The notes beneath the pieces were generated by a model. The model was given only the letters and a program-made list of their open reading frames with translations. It was not told where the DNA came from and ran no database searches. DNA of 64,000 nucleotides from Coptis chinensis. Lineage: Eukaryota > Streptophyta > Magnoliopsida > Ranunculales > Ranunculaceae. Below are positions 1 to 11,412 of this stretch, in pieces. How positions within the stretch are numbered: the first letter of the stretch is position 1; each line of letters begins with the position of its first letter. Both the position numbers and the translations under genes were made by a program. The stretch lies in contig CM027381.1 in NCBI GenBank assembly GCA_015680905.1, positions 14,361,501 to 14,425,500 of the forward strand, in the 5' to 3' direction.

Positions 1-248
1 GCAAGGAGGCTTTCAGATACTCTTTTCTTCCACACCTCGCATCTTCTGTTAGAGGTTCATACTAGCATATCAGGATTGTTTGGAGTGTTGTTGTGTTTCA
101 TTAAGATTGGTCTTAGCCTTGCATGAGATTAAGGTCAGGCCGAAGAAAAACACCTAACGTAATTAAATGACAACGTCAACAAACACGCCTTTCTAGTATA
201 CCACTCACTACACCTTTAGCTAGCATACCACACACCAAACCTGAAATA

Positions 249-2084
249 ATGGCTGAAGAAAGAGAGTCTCCTCTCTCGGACTTCTACAAAGCCTTGAGCG
301 ATAGCCCTAAATCTTGCATCGTTCTATCAGACCCAGTGGGGGATTTCCGAATCCCCCCAAATATATTTAATTTATTACCCGTTTTTCATGGTTTAGACCA
401 TGAAAAACCTTATCAGCACATGCGTAGGATTGACCAAGTCCTTACTACATTCCACCATCCTATAGTTGGTGCTGAACAAATTAAACTGAGGGTATTTCCC
501 TTCACTTTAGCCGACAAGGCGGCATCTTGGTTAACTGCCCAAGCGCCTAATTATGTGGACTCGTGGGCTAAACTTGTTCAACTGTCTATGGAACATTTTT
601 ATCCACCACTGAATACCGATGAAATGCTTTCCAAGATTCATTTCTTTCGACAGAATCCTCATGAATCATTTTCAGAGGCTTGGAATCGTTTCACCGATCT
701 TCTTATAGAGTGTCCACACCATAACCTCGCGAAAGACACGTTAGTTCGTGCTTTTTTCAAGGGACTGTCACACCACCACAAAGAGGTGCTTGATATAATG
801 AATGGGGGTAGTTTCCTCAGTAAAGGAGCCTCAGAGGCTTATAGGTTTTTAGAAGACCAAACAAAGCATAATAATAACTGGGGTAGTAACAATATCCACC
901 GCTCCGCTAGCTCTTCAACAGTTAAGGCTACCAGTATGTTTGAGGTTAAATCTGATCCTAAGCTTAAAGCTCTAATTGAATCCCTCACTAAAAAGGTAGA
1001 AGCTATTTCTGTTCATCAAAAGCCTACCCCTGTCATGAATGTCAACTCTATTCCCTGTAATTTCTGTTTCAGTCTTGAGCATCCCGACTCCTATTGTCCT
1101 CTCGTCTATGAACAACAATGTTCACAGCAAGACAATGCTTGTTCCATTAATAGTGAACCTAACGCACCTTGGAGACAAAATCCCAACTTCGGTTGGCGAA
1201 ATAATCAACAAGTTACATCTCCAAGGTTTAATAACCAAAATGTTAGGCCAGTGCCCAATTATAACCAAGCTCCCCATAGACAAGAACAAGGACAAGGTAA
1301 TTATAATAATTATAACAATAATAATTATAATGCTAATAGAGGTATAGTTTCAGTTAATAATAACTATCATAACCCACCTGTAAATAATCAAAATGAGATA
1401 GTTACAGTCACACCACCTGTTACCACTACACCTACACAACCGGATCGTCTTGATGCCTTCATACAAGTTAGCCAACAACTTTTCCAATCCATGGCTCAAT
1501 CTAACCAAAATGTTTTACAATCCATTAACCATTTAACCCAACAGTTAGCCCAAGAGAAAGCCCAACCAAAAGGCGTGTTTCCAGGTAAAGCAATACCTAA
1601 TCCTAAAATAACAAACACAGCCTGTGAGGTGAACGGTAATACTAGTACAGAAAATATAAACGTAGGTGAGCTAAATGCCATCACCACTCTCTGTTCTGGC
1701 AGAGTGGTTGATAACAATGTAACTATGTCTATAGTTAACCCACAAGTAGTCCCTACACCGGAGATTAAACTAGATACCGAAATGGAAACTGAAGAGCCTA
1801 CTCCTATAGAGGTACCACTTAAACCACAACCTAAGAAACAAAAAGCAAAGGTTAGACATCCAATTGATACATACGCTAAATATAGAGAGAAACCACCGTT
1901 TTCCCAAAAATTAGTTATGTTAAACAGAGATACAAACTTTGACGAGATTAGGGAAGTATTCAAAAATCTAATGATTAACCAACCCTTTCTCGAAGCAATT
2001 AAAAATTACCTCACCACGCTAAGTTTCTTAAGGAGTTGTGTACTACTAGGCATAAGACAAATATTCCTAAAGATGCCTTTCTAA
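249..2084 (+). CDS. Retrotransposon gag polyprotein, 611 aa
   Basis: Structural nucleocapsid-type protein of an LTR retrotransposon. Residues about 35-205 form a retrotransposon gag domain, with the run NLLPVFHGLDHEKPYQHM followed by a core rich in W and F (AASWLTAQAP, SFSEAWNRF). A zinc knuckle with CX2CX4HX4C spacing (CNFCFSLEHPDSYC) sits near residues 273-286, followed by an Asn-rich low-complexity stretch (about 340-380) and an acidic-to-basic C-terminus. The ORF is open from its first ATG, 248 bases into the window, which fits the leader of the related minus-strand copy. The last part runs past the start of the protease, which lies in a different frame, so a frameshift or later mutation separates them. 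It is probably a non-functional relic, although the reading frame is uninterrupted. Confidence 0.85.
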   Translation: MAEERESPLSDFYKALSDSPKSCIVLSDPVGDFRIPPNIFNLLPVFHGLDHEKPYQHMRRIDQVLTTFHHPIVGAEQIKLRVFPFTLADKAASWLTAQAPNYVDSWAKLVQLSMEHFYPPLNTDEMLSKIHFFRQNPHESFSEAWNRFTDLLIECPHHNLAKDTLVRAFFKGLSHHHKEVLDIMNGGSFLSKGASEAYRFLEDQTKHNNNWGSNNIHRSASSSTVKATSMFEVKSDPKLKALIESLTKKVEAISVHQKPTPVMNVNSIPCNFCFSLEHPDSYCPLVYEQQCSQQDNACSINSEPNAPWRQNPNFGWRNNQQVTSPRFNNQNVRPVPNYNQAPHRQEQGQGNYNNYNNNNYNANRGIVSVNNNYHNPPVNNQNEIVTVTPPVTTTPTQPDRLDAFIQVSQQLFQSMAQSNQNVLQSINHLTQQLAQEKAQPKGVFPGKAIPNPKITNTACEVNGNTSTENINVGELNAITTLCSGRVVDNNVTMSIVNPQVVPTPEIKLDTEMETEEPTPIEVPLKPQPKKQKAKVRHPIDTYAKYREKPPFSQKLVMLNRDTNFDEIREVFKNLMINQPFLEAIKNYLTTLSFLRSCVLLGIRQIFLKMPF

Positions 2085-2540
2085 CTGAACAATTTCCAAC
2101 TTTAACAGAACATAATGGAATTGTGAAGTACAAGGACCCCGGGTCGCCCCATCGCATAATGCACCTTAGAGATTCTCACACGACCACCGCTTTATTAGAC
2201 CTGGGGGCGAGTGTCAACTTACTCCCGTATTATTTATACAAACAAATAGGTCTACAAGAGATGCAACCTACTAAAATGACGTTGCAATTAGCGGATCGGT
2301 CTATTAAGCATCCTAGGGGTGTGGTTGAAAATGTGTTGGTTAAAGTTCAAAATTTTTACTACCCAGCCGACTTCGTTATCCTAGACACTGAAAACGCTAA
2401 CGACTCTATTCCTATCATTTAAGGGCATCCTTTCTTGGCAACTGCCAAGGCGCTAATAAATTGCCGCCATAGTTCGATGTCCTTGTCTTTTGGACATCTT
2501 TCTATTGAGGTAAATGTTTTTAAATCGATTCAACAGTACC
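2036..2540 (+). pseudogene. Retrotransposon aspartic protease, broken
   Basis: This is the aspartic protease that would process gag. The active-site motif is DLGASVNLLP (the D-x-G-A-S form of Athila-type proteases), followed by MTLQLADRSIKHPRGVVENV and a PADFVILDTE stretch. An in-frame TAA at 2420-2422 stops the frame just before the flap-distal GRPFLA-like motif, which continues as GHPFLATAKA. The frame is also offset from gag, so the product cannot be made as one polyprotein without recoding. The minus-strand relative at 11984-12535 keeps this stop region open (ILGRPFLASA), showing that the stop here is a copy-specific lesion. Confidence 0.85.
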
Positions 2541-3335
2541 CATATTCGTCTATAGATGGGGAAGTTAGCATGATCGAGAGCTTAGCTCAAGATTATTTCA
2601 AAACCACGTTTCCTGATAATCATATGCACAAATTCCTTTCCTTTGGAAATTCTGACCTTAACAATAACTCCCTGGTAGGAGACGAAATCGAGGAAGATTT
2701 CCTTAGCATCTTTTGCAACTCTTCTTCGCCACCGCGAGAGTCCCATCCTATTGATATCCATTCATCCCTTGACGCTATGACGGAAGATGAATTTTTTACC
2801 CTCTATCCCAGTGATTCTTTTGACCCACCTATTGAGGAATGTCTTGCATATCTCAAGGCTTCTGATGATCTAGACCTGAGAGCTCTAGCTGAGCCCCTTT
2901 CATCCACCTCTTGTTATCCCGTCACTCATTCATCTTCCATCACCAATATTCCCCACCTTCTACCTTTTCAAAGGAACCTGGAGTTTGCACTTGACCCTCT
3001 TAGCTTCTTCTATGCTTAATGAATTTCTAAATCCGCCTAATATGGAAATAATTCCCGAAGAAAAGGCACATGACACCTTCATTTTCAGAATTGAGACAGT
3101 TCCGACCTACACCATGAATGAGTTTTGTGTTAAACCCACATTCTCAATTCTTCCATTTCTTACTTCTACAATTCATCCATATCCACCATATCTCTCACAA
3201 CCACCCATTTTCTCACAATCATTCACTTGGACACCCTTTCGTTCAAAGATGAAGAAGAAGGTGCATGCTCGGTTACGTTCTAGATCTATCAGACTTCGCT
3301 TTCATTCCACTAAGTTGCGTCGTAGAAAATCTTAG
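2435..3335 (+). other. Retroelement ORF remnants after the protease, function unknown
   Basis: Two overlapping open stretches (194 aa from 2435 and 116 aa from 2985) continue from the protease. The first 40 residues are still the protease tail (SLSFGHLSIEVNVFKSIQ). After that the translation is acidic and Ser/Asp-rich, with no domain I recognise, and the second piece ends in a basic cluster (KMKKKVHARLRSRSIRLR). In autonomous relatives reverse transcriptase would follow; no reverse transcriptase motif is present. The likeliest reading is a spacer left after loss of pol. Confidence 0.5.
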
Positions 3336-6300
3336 TGCTTGATTCTGTTTGAGGGTGCATTCCATGTTATTTATTTATGGAAAGACCCACAGCTCTTTAG
3401 GTTATTGATATATGGTAAACTGCATGTTCATTATATACATATGTGTTAGATAAAGTCTTGAGTATCTGACTATAAAATACTCATTTTATTCTTCGGTGTA
3501 CTCTATTCCAATCTTATAATTTGGTAAGTGCACCATTAAGGTAACCGGGCCCTCCCTATGGAGTGTGTGGCTATAAATACCAGATCCTAAGTCCACGTTT
3601 CATAATTCACGTTTTCCACTTTTGCATGTTTTCTCGGTTTTTAAGTCATGTTTCTCTATGGTGTGAATTATGTCTTTATTGCTTTATTGTTTTCCCTTAT
3701 ATTAATTCATATTTATAAAAAAAAATATATTAAAACCATAAAAATAGTAATTTAGGAAGTCTCGGGAATCTGACTTTAAAAGACCCACGTTTAAAACAAA
3801 TTTTCTAAACTCTGTTCTATAAAATTTGTTTGGGGGTGGGGTGTTGGTATTTCCATCCTCATGGCCCATCTTCATCCCAGACCCAATCTTCACCTCAAGG
3901 TCCAACTTCATCACGTGGCTAGTTGTTTAGACAAATTTGTTGTGTTTCGCTGTTATTTAGTTGTTTTTATTGTTTTATTAGTTCGGATATTAGTTCAGTA
4001 ATTAAATTTGAATTTGGTTGTTTTATGTGGTTTGAATTCAATTTTAATATAATTTGGTTATTTTCAAATTTTGCGTTGTTTTTATTGTTGATCCCACCTT
4101 CCCAAATTGTTTGGGGGTGGTATTATTTATCTAACATGGTTTGTTATATAATCATCCAATTTAGAAGTTGTTTTGGAGTGATGGTGGAGAATATTGCCGT
4201 AATTAGTATACCTATGATTAGATGTTGTGGTAGGAGAAAATCTAAGAGAGTTTAGAAGTTACTATTCTAAATTTAGTATAAAAGATATTAGGGTTGTTAT
4301 AGAATCAGGAATATGGTTTGTTTCCGTTTCCGGTTTTGGAAATTTCTGTTTCTGGCAATTGCCTTTAAACGATTTGGAAATTTACCGATTCGTTTTAGAA
4401 ACCCAACCCTATATAAACTTCATTCATTCCCCCACACAACACACACATCTCTCACATTCATCTCTCACTTTTCACTCCCAATTTCCCTTATTTTTCCTTC
4501 GCGACGCTATAGCTCCTCGAAGCTCCTCGCGCTTTTCTTGATGGAAGCGCACCGCCTCTACACCGCCATAGAAAAATTCTACCCCTCGAAGCGACCTAAG
4601 CCCTCTCCAGCCCAAAATTGAGCGCGACCTGCGCCCAAAACACTGGAATTCCAGTTTTCATCCGGAGCGCAACCCGCGCCCATCCCAGGCAAAAAGTGAG
4701 CGCACCCTGCGCCCATCCCAGGCAAAAAGTGAGCTCACCCAGCGCCCTAACCCCTGTGGGCACGAAAAAATCCAATTTTTTGTGGGTTGTTCCAGGATAG
4801 TTGCAGCTGTTCCAGAAGGTAGTTTTGAGATGACAACTCCTATAGTCATACCGGAATAGTCTTTCGAAGATTTCTTTTCGAGCGACACCTATGGTGCTTG
4901 GTTTCGTGACGTGATCATACAAGCAGGCTGGGAACCACTAATGCTAAGTCCTGATGAACTTTATTCTCCTGCACTTACATCTTATTTTTATGATAATTGT
5001 AAGTTCTTTGATAGACCGGATGGGCTCCATCACTGTTGAGGATGAAACGATATAAATTACCAGGTTCTTGTTAGCCTTTTCTCTCGGACTTGCTATGCCC
5101 ACTGAAATACAAGACTCATGGGCCTATTTGGTAGATAATATGTACCTCTATAACTATGAGGATTTGCATGAGCATTATGGGGCAGGAATCTTTAGGATAG
5201 AGGACCAAGGGGAATATAACGTCGCCCTTGGTAGCCTGTCCATGAACGTGAGCACAGTGATGTTTTTTATAATACTAAACATATTAGGGGAGTGACATTT
5301 TTCTTCTGCGAATGACGCCACTTGCGACGTTTTCCTTGCTCTAGCTGAGGGACGTCTGCTATATGACCTTCTCAAGACATTAATGTCTAGTTTAGCACGG
5401 GCCCAGAACATAAGGCATAAATATCTTCTTATGCCTGTTTAGTTTGTCGTATTATGCTATGTTTCTTCCCTATTTTTTGTGCCCGTTACACGGATCGGGT
5501 TGGGGTCGACACTGTGAGACCCACCAATTCTATTATTCGATCTTTCCGTGCAATGACTTGGCCGGGATGGCAGGTGCAACCTCATTTGGTTGCCCCCTAC
5601 ACCCTATCTGACCAAGTAGCGCTAAACAGGTTAGCGATTGTAGATGATACATGGCGTAAAGCCTGGCAAATTATCATGGCATGGCAGGACGCGAAGGAAC
5701 CTTATCTCTTTAAAGAGGATGATGAGGAAGTTAACGATTAAGCAGGAGTGCAAGTAAGTTTTTAGTTTCAGTTAGTGTCTACTTATGTCCCAAGCAAATT
5801 ATTTCTAATTAACCCCATAACGGGTGGAACTCCTATAGAGTTGCGTCAGTTTTTATTTTCTATATTAGTATGTTTAACCTTATTTTGCAGATGTTCCAGA
5901 ATTTCACGCGTTTCAATGGTATTTCTCTACCCTATTTATTTAAATACTTTGAGGACAAAGCATGTTTCTTGTTTGGGGGCATAGAAACACGTGTAATTAA
6001 GGCATCTGTTAGGATATAGATATGTATAATATGCACTTGTTTTCTAGTTAAAAAAATTCAAAATTTTTAAAAATATAAATAAATAAAAAAGTATGCTATA
6101 CACTAAGGAATATTGGTATTGTTTTCTTTCTCTATGCTCTCAATAATCTAGAAGTCTCACGTAGCTTTTGCATTAGAATAGTTTTTTGAAACTTAGGCTA
6201 ATATGTAGGTAATAATCTTTGAATTTATCTATAAATATGTTACATGAGTATCTATGATTGTTGGCAATAAGTTTGTGAAATCTAGGCTAGAGTACTTATT

Positions 6301-7525
6301 CTACAAATCCTGTGAGAATATAGCCTAAAGCCTTATATGAATGAACATTTGAGAAATGACACAAGGGAGAAGTAAAATCCGGATAGAGAAATCACACGTC
6401 CACTTGCTTGATTACTATACCATATCCTAAGCGAGAATTTAGGCCCTCTTTGGATCGATATAGCCAGAAATTCAAACCTATGAATTATTTTCTACTAATC
6501 GCCCCTCTGAGCCTTTCTTTAGCCTTTCATAAACCACAAATCCTTTACCCTGTTACAAAACAAAACAAAATAAAAAAATCAACATACCCAATTCTTTGAA
6601 TAAGTCTGAGAATAGAGATGAAGAATAGAAAAGATAAGAACCTTTGAAATCAAGAATTCGTTAGTCGCTTCAGATAAGAAAAGAAAGTTTCCATCCAAAT
6701 AAAATAATAATAATAATAAATAAAAGAAAATAAAGAGTTAGAGCTCCAAAAATAGAATCAAGGAGTCAAAATCCAAAGAAAAAGAAAAAAAAATATGGCT
6801 AAGGATGGAAACAAAGCGTAGAAGCAAAAGTAAAGAATAAGGTTTTCTCTAGTTTCATAATATGAAGACTCTATTATCTCAGACTTGTCCTCTTTGAATA
6901 TCTATTTCCTTCCTTCTTAAACCATCTCCTAATCCCCGCAACACCTAATAAAGACCTCTAGCTCAATTAGGAATAGGTTAGTGTGATAGTAAGTGGCAGA
7001 TGTGTTTGATCAACTCCGGCTTCCTTGTGTGTCATTGAGATTGTAAGGTAAAGTGTGCCCACTGTACACTGGAGTAGCAAAACTTGAGCGGAAAAATTAG
7101 GGTGGTTTTTGTCTTGACATTTATGTGAGGACCTACTTAAGGACGTTATTCCGAGTTTTCATAAACGGACCTGCTAGTTCATCTCATAGTATTACTCATT
7201 GTATATATGTTTATTCGTAGATGATAGATTATTATGCATATATTAGCTTAGGTTTCGACTTGATTATTCTGTATACATTGCAAGTGGGATGTATAGATAA
7301 TTGAGACATAGATAAGGAAACAATAGTTTTATTTCTGAGTCGTTGTAGTATAGATGAAGTTTGTGAGTACCTTTACTGGAAAACTCTCACGGGGCTATAA
7401 CTCGTCCACTAGGGAATTCCTAGTGGTTTAAGGCCTTGTTGCATATGGTCAATGCAATCGCACTCGGCGAAACGAGATTAGTTAGAACTCCATTTTTGGT
7501 CACTTATGCTAATTTCTCATATTTG
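3336..7525 (+). other. Non-coding internal region of Athila-like copy 1
   Basis: About 4.2 kb of mostly AT-rich DNA with no confident gene. A GC-rich patch at 4500-4760 contains direct repeats of a unit starting GCGCCCATCCCAGGCAAAAAG. Short open stretches at 5068-5295 (75 aa) and 5454-5741 (95 aa, ending in an acidic EDDEEVND tail) may be pieces of one decayed Athila-style extra ORF, but I see no domain. Purine tracts resembling the true polypurine tract recur near 3831, 4107 and 5968. From 6000 to 7500 it is A/T-rich with small ORFs only. Confidence 0.6.
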
Positions 7526-7560
7526 CTTGAGGACAAGCAAAATGTTGTTTGGGGGTGGTT
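7526..7560 (+). other. Polypurine tract of copy 1
   Basis: The sequence TTGAGGACAAGCAAAATG, then TTGTTTGGGGGTGG, lies directly before the TGATAAG start of the 3' LTR. A G-rich purine tract abutting the 3' LTR is the plus-strand priming site in LTR retrotransposons. Confidence 0.75.
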
Positions 7561-9061
7561 TGATAAGAACCCAAAACTATAGCTTTAACCCCTTAATAAT
7601 ACTACTTTTAGACCAATTATGCAAGTAATAAATATGAGTTAATGCTAATTATGTGCTTTTATGTATTTCAGGCATGGAACTCAATTATATGCAGAAATGT
7701 GCCACTTTGGCGATATAAAGGAGAAAAGGGTTGGTTGCTAAGAAGTTCTGTGATAAAGGCCAAGATTCAAGGAGACAAAGCCTTTATAAAGCCCGGTCAA
7801 AAGCTGAAAAGTCAACACGGGCAGAAATAATGCACAAGTCAGCAGAACTTCCGAACACCATATCTTTGGACTCAGGCCTCATATTTGGGCCTACCTTACG
7901 TCAAAACGACCGACTCGGAAAGAGCTTTCCAATAGTGCAAGCCCTGACCCAATCAGATGAGCAGAAGTAGACGAAAAGTCTGATGAAGTCAAAGCCAACT
8001 GAAACGGGCTCTGTGGATGGAAGAAATTGGGCTTTGGGCTCGATTTTCCGGCCCAAAACATGGCTCCTCAGCCCATGCACGAAATTGTGGATCTGGTCTC
8101 CTCCTTTACATAAAACAAGACTTAGCTCTTAAAAAAATGAGATAGTTAGATAGCTTAGAATAGAAAGTAGCCATTAGAATATCTTCTAGATCTAGTTTTT
8201 GAATTTGAATTAGTTAATTAATCAGTTTCATTCCTTGTTTTAGATTAATTATTTGAATCATTATCCTTCATTTAGATATATAAAATAGTTTATTCTTGAT
8301 CATTTCAATTTTGTCATTAACAATTGTTTAGATCTAATTTCAATTCTTATTTGTTATTCATTCCTTAGTTGTTTAATTTCGAATTGAATTCTTGAGTAGT
8401 TAAATTAGTAAAGTTCAAATCTCTATATTATGTCTAGTTTTAATTCAATTGGAAATGATAGTTTGATGAATCAAGGCTAAACCTCCATTAGAGGGGTTTG
8501 ATGAAGCCTTGATGAAAACTTAATTGTGTAGTATAGAATCGTTGTAAGAATCTATTCCACTCTAGAAGGTCGTTGATTCGCCATGAGAATGGGTGGATGA
8601 CCTCACACGCTAGTTATGAATTGGTAGAAATTCCATGTATAGTTAGGGATTAGAACGACCAATTCTTACCGTAAGAATGTAAGAATTGGTTTACAATAAA
8701 TCTATGCTAGTTTATTAAGTTGGATTCAAGGTGGAATCAAATTCCCCTAATTCTTTATCTAGATTCAACTCTTAGCATTATGTTATTCCGTTATTCGTAT
8801 CTTGTTATTTAAATTCACATCGTAATATAAATTTCCTTTGTAAATCTCTCATTGACTTTGGATAGACCATCAATTATAGAAAACTTGAATGCTAAAGAAC
8901 TAGGAGTGGAACGAATCTTCTATTCCAACTCTACGTCAATTATCGAGAGTAGAAAACAAATATCTTTGATAATCACGAGTATCATAACAGTTTTAGTTTT
9001 ACTTGCGTTTAGAGTTTCATCGCTTTATTCTTGAGTAGAACTAGCAATTTTACGTTTATCA
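7561..9061 (+). repeat. 3' LTR of Athila-like copy 1 (1501 bp)
   Basis: It starts TGATAAGAACCCAAAAC and ends TTTTACGTTTATCA, so the ends are the inverted pair TGATAA/TTATCA. It is preceded by a polypurine tract. It resembles three other LTRs in the window (10211-11412, 15036-16392, 60992-62694) in its first 100 or so bases, including a conserved stretch around CCAATTATG and an ATTTCAGG-type motif. No ORF of note. Confidence 0.85.
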
Positions 9062-9124
9062 TGCGTAGTTGGCACCTAGGTTTCTTCGTGTCCCTAGGTG
9101 TGTGTGGATTGATTAAGTGGTTTC

Positions 9125-9442
9125 TTTTGGGGGAACTTCTTATTGATTTCTGACTGATAATTAGCCTTTGAGTGGTAATTATAGTTGAGTCAAACTTAAC
9201 CCTTTTGAAGGCCTTAAGTTGACTTGTGGTCATTTTGGGGGTACCTTGGATTGGATTTGACTGATGATTAGCCTTTGCGTGGCAATTATAGTTGAATCGT
9301 GCTTAACCCTGGCATTGGTGTTAAGTTGATTTGTGATCCTTTTGGGGAACCGTGGATTGGATTTGATTGATAAGTAGCTTTTGTGTGGTATTTATAGTTG
9401 AGTCGTGCTTAACCTTGGCGTTGGTGTTAGGTAGGTTACTTT
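9125..9442. repeat. Three tandem copies of a roughly 107-bp unit
   Basis: Units start at 9125, 9233 and 9340, each with TTTTGGGG and containing TTAGCCTTTG-like and TATAGTTGA-like runs followed by GCTTAACCxTGGC. The copies have diverged by substitution and are about 108, 107 and 103 bp long. They lie between the 3' LTR of copy 1 and the integrase end of the minus-strand Tat-like element, in the position of the latter's 3' untranslated region, where Tat elements often carry tandem repeats. Confidence 0.8.
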
Positions 9443-9562
9443 GATATCCCAGATCGGGCAGCGAGTGCAAGACGCGTGGTACTCATGGAATGCAAGGAGA
9501 ACACTTATACGTGAAATGCTGATGAAATTTTATTCATATTTATTGATACATCTGGAGAAAAA

Positions 9563-10210
9563 TTATTGGTAAAAGTGCTTGAGTAGAGCTGTATTCCAAG
9601 GTCGAGGAAGCATATCACCGAGCTGAGTTTTGATCCAGTAAGCTCTATTTCCAACTCTATGAACTATGTATGTGCCTTCCCAAGTTGGGTCAAGCTTGGC
9701 TGGTGCTAAGGTCTTTTTGAGGACTAGGTCGCCAGCTTGGAAAACTCTTGGGACGACCTTTTTGTTGTAAGATCGTTGAATGATTTGGTGGTACCGAGCT
9801 AGGGATATTGCAGCAATTTCCCTGCACTCTTCTAGGAGGTCGACTTCTTTGGATAAGATGTTGTCGTTTTCTCCTGATTCGACGATGTCAGAACGTGTAG
9901 TTGTTATTGTAAGTTCTGATGGTATTACTGCTTTTGTTCCGAAGCAGAGTGTGAAAGGAGTCTCGTTGGTACTGACTCAGGCTGTTGTTAGGTATGCCCA
10001 TAAAATGTTCTCTAGTTGTTCTGTCCATTGGCTTTTCTTGCTCTCCAACTTCTTTTGAAGATTCTCTTTGATGGATTTGTTTGTAGCCTCTGCTTGGCCA
10101 ATGCTTTGCGCGTATCTAGGTGTAGAAAATGCTTGAATGATGCGCCACTTGTGTAGGAATGCCTTGACTTGTGTGATGGCAAATTTGGTTCCGTTGTCCA
10201 TGATGAGGGT
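9563..10210 (-). pseudogene. Tat-like Ty3/gypsy integrase, C-terminal half
   Basis: Reading down the minus strand from 10210, the second part of the integrase core is clear: IMDNGTKF (second catalytic Asp), then STPRYAQSIGQAEATNKSIK with the third catalytic residue, then WAYLTTA. A frame change near 9980 follows. The C-terminal domain then reads on in another frame with ARYHQIIQRSYNKKV, VFQAGDLVLKK and WEGTYIV, ending in LPRPWNTALLKHFY and a stop at 9563-9565. This is the normal end of a Ty3/gypsy polyprotein. The N-terminal half continues at 11413-11905 beyond the inserted solo LTR. No reverse transcriptase is found for this element. Confidence 0.85.
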
Positions 10211-11412
10211 TGATCTGTCTGTAAAACAACGGTCGAGTTTGTCATTTCGTTCCCATTTCAATAAAATTGCAAAATGTTTATTTAGAAACAAAAACTAATT
10301 CAATCACGTGATGTTTGTGAAAATGGATTTAGGTGAGAAAATGATGAAAATAATAGAAAATAGACTTTGATTTCGAAGATAGAAAATCCGTTTGAGCGAA
10401 TCATATCTCCGTTAAAAGAGATAGTCTTGATTTTGGATCCTTAATAACGACTCTTCATCTCTGAACGAGTGTTATTAGCGCGTGGAATCGATTTAGAACC
10501 CCATCTCTGGGTGAACTTAATCGATTCCTAATCGTTATAATTATCGAAACACCCTCCCTAATGGAGATAATCCTTACTCGGGCAGAGTTTCTACTCCGAG
10601 ATCACAGAACAAAAGTGTTATTCTAATTAACAGAAAATAAAACTGAATTAAAAACATTTTAATTAAAAACTAGAAATTAAATTCTTCATTACACTAGAAA
10701 AGCAGTAAACTACTCTAAATCCTATGATTAAATGATAACCATTCAATGAGAAAAACTAAAACTAGACCCTTCTATTTATAGTTTTTTTTACGGTCTAGAT
10801 TCAATCCATCTAATCTAAATCTAACTGTTACAAATAAAATATAATATCCCAGGGAATATTCTAGAAATATTCTCTAGAATAGTAATGGGCTTGGACTAAA
10901 TAGTAACAGGCTTTGGCTTTATCTTCATATTCCGAACTGTACGACCATTTTTTGAAAGCTAGATACCATTATGTATAGTTTTCTGTGCTGATCATTTTAG
11001 CTAGCCAAATGCTTGAATCATAGTTAGGAGACGGAAGATATTGCCGTTTGAAGTTTTCTCCTGACTTTCAAGCTGGTTTAGGTCAGTTTGACCAAGTTTT
11101 TTATCCAAAAATCTCTTCTTTAGCCGGCTTAGGGACTCAAGTTTGGATTCTTCAACTTGTTTCATGGTTCTCTGAGTCCATGAGCTTTGCTGGCAGTTTG
11201 GAGCTTTAAATGAGTTGATACTGAAGATTTCAAGTCCAAGCTTTATTCGGCTGTATTTCTTGCTAAAACGCAGGTTTTGTATATATTTTATTGTTGTATG
11301 TTGAAACCTTTGAAAACATGAAAATACAATTAATTTCCATTTATTAAACACATAATTGACCCAAATGTAATGTCTCTACGGGGTTTAAAACACATTTTTT
11401 TGGTACTTATCA
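10211..11412 (-). repeat. Solo LTR (1202 bp) inserted in the Tat-like integrase
   Basis: On the minus strand it starts TGATAAGTACC and ends AGATCA. It is flanked by a perfect 5-bp duplication (AGGGT at 10206-10210 and 11413-11417 as read on the plus strand). Removing the LTR and one duplication rejoins the integrase motif GLPHTL to IMDNG. A TATAAATAG box lies near 10771-10780. The size and the absence of internal genes indicate a solo LTR left by recombination between the two LTRs of a former Athila-like element. Confidence 0.92.

Larger units (their letters stand above)
1..9061 (+). mobile_element. Athila-like Ty3/gypsy element, gag-protease only (copy 1)
   Basis: The window opens inside the untranslated leader of this element; the 5' LTR and primer site lie before base 1. 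Visible in order are the leader (1-248), a gag ORF (249-2084), an overlapping protease in another frame (2036-2540), about 4 kb without recognisable coding, a polypurine tract (about 7526-7560) and a 3' LTR (7561-9061). No reverse transcriptase, RNase H or integrase is seen, so the element must have depended on a partner for replication. Assignment to the Athila side of Ty3/gypsy is inferred from the gag and protease style and the TGATAAG LTR start. The 5-bp duplication cannot be tested because the left end is missing; the right flank begins TGCGT. Confidence 0.85.

Noticed and set aside
1496-1963. 155-aa minus-strand ORF
   Set aside because: It is antisense to the C-terminal part of gag copy 1 and has no domain; a shadow of the real frame. 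The same applies to the plus-strand ORF at 12607-12939 over gag copy 2.
5454-5741. 95-aa ORF as a host gene
   Set aside because: Surrounded by retroelement sequence, no domain, no splice or promoter signals; kept only as an element remnant.
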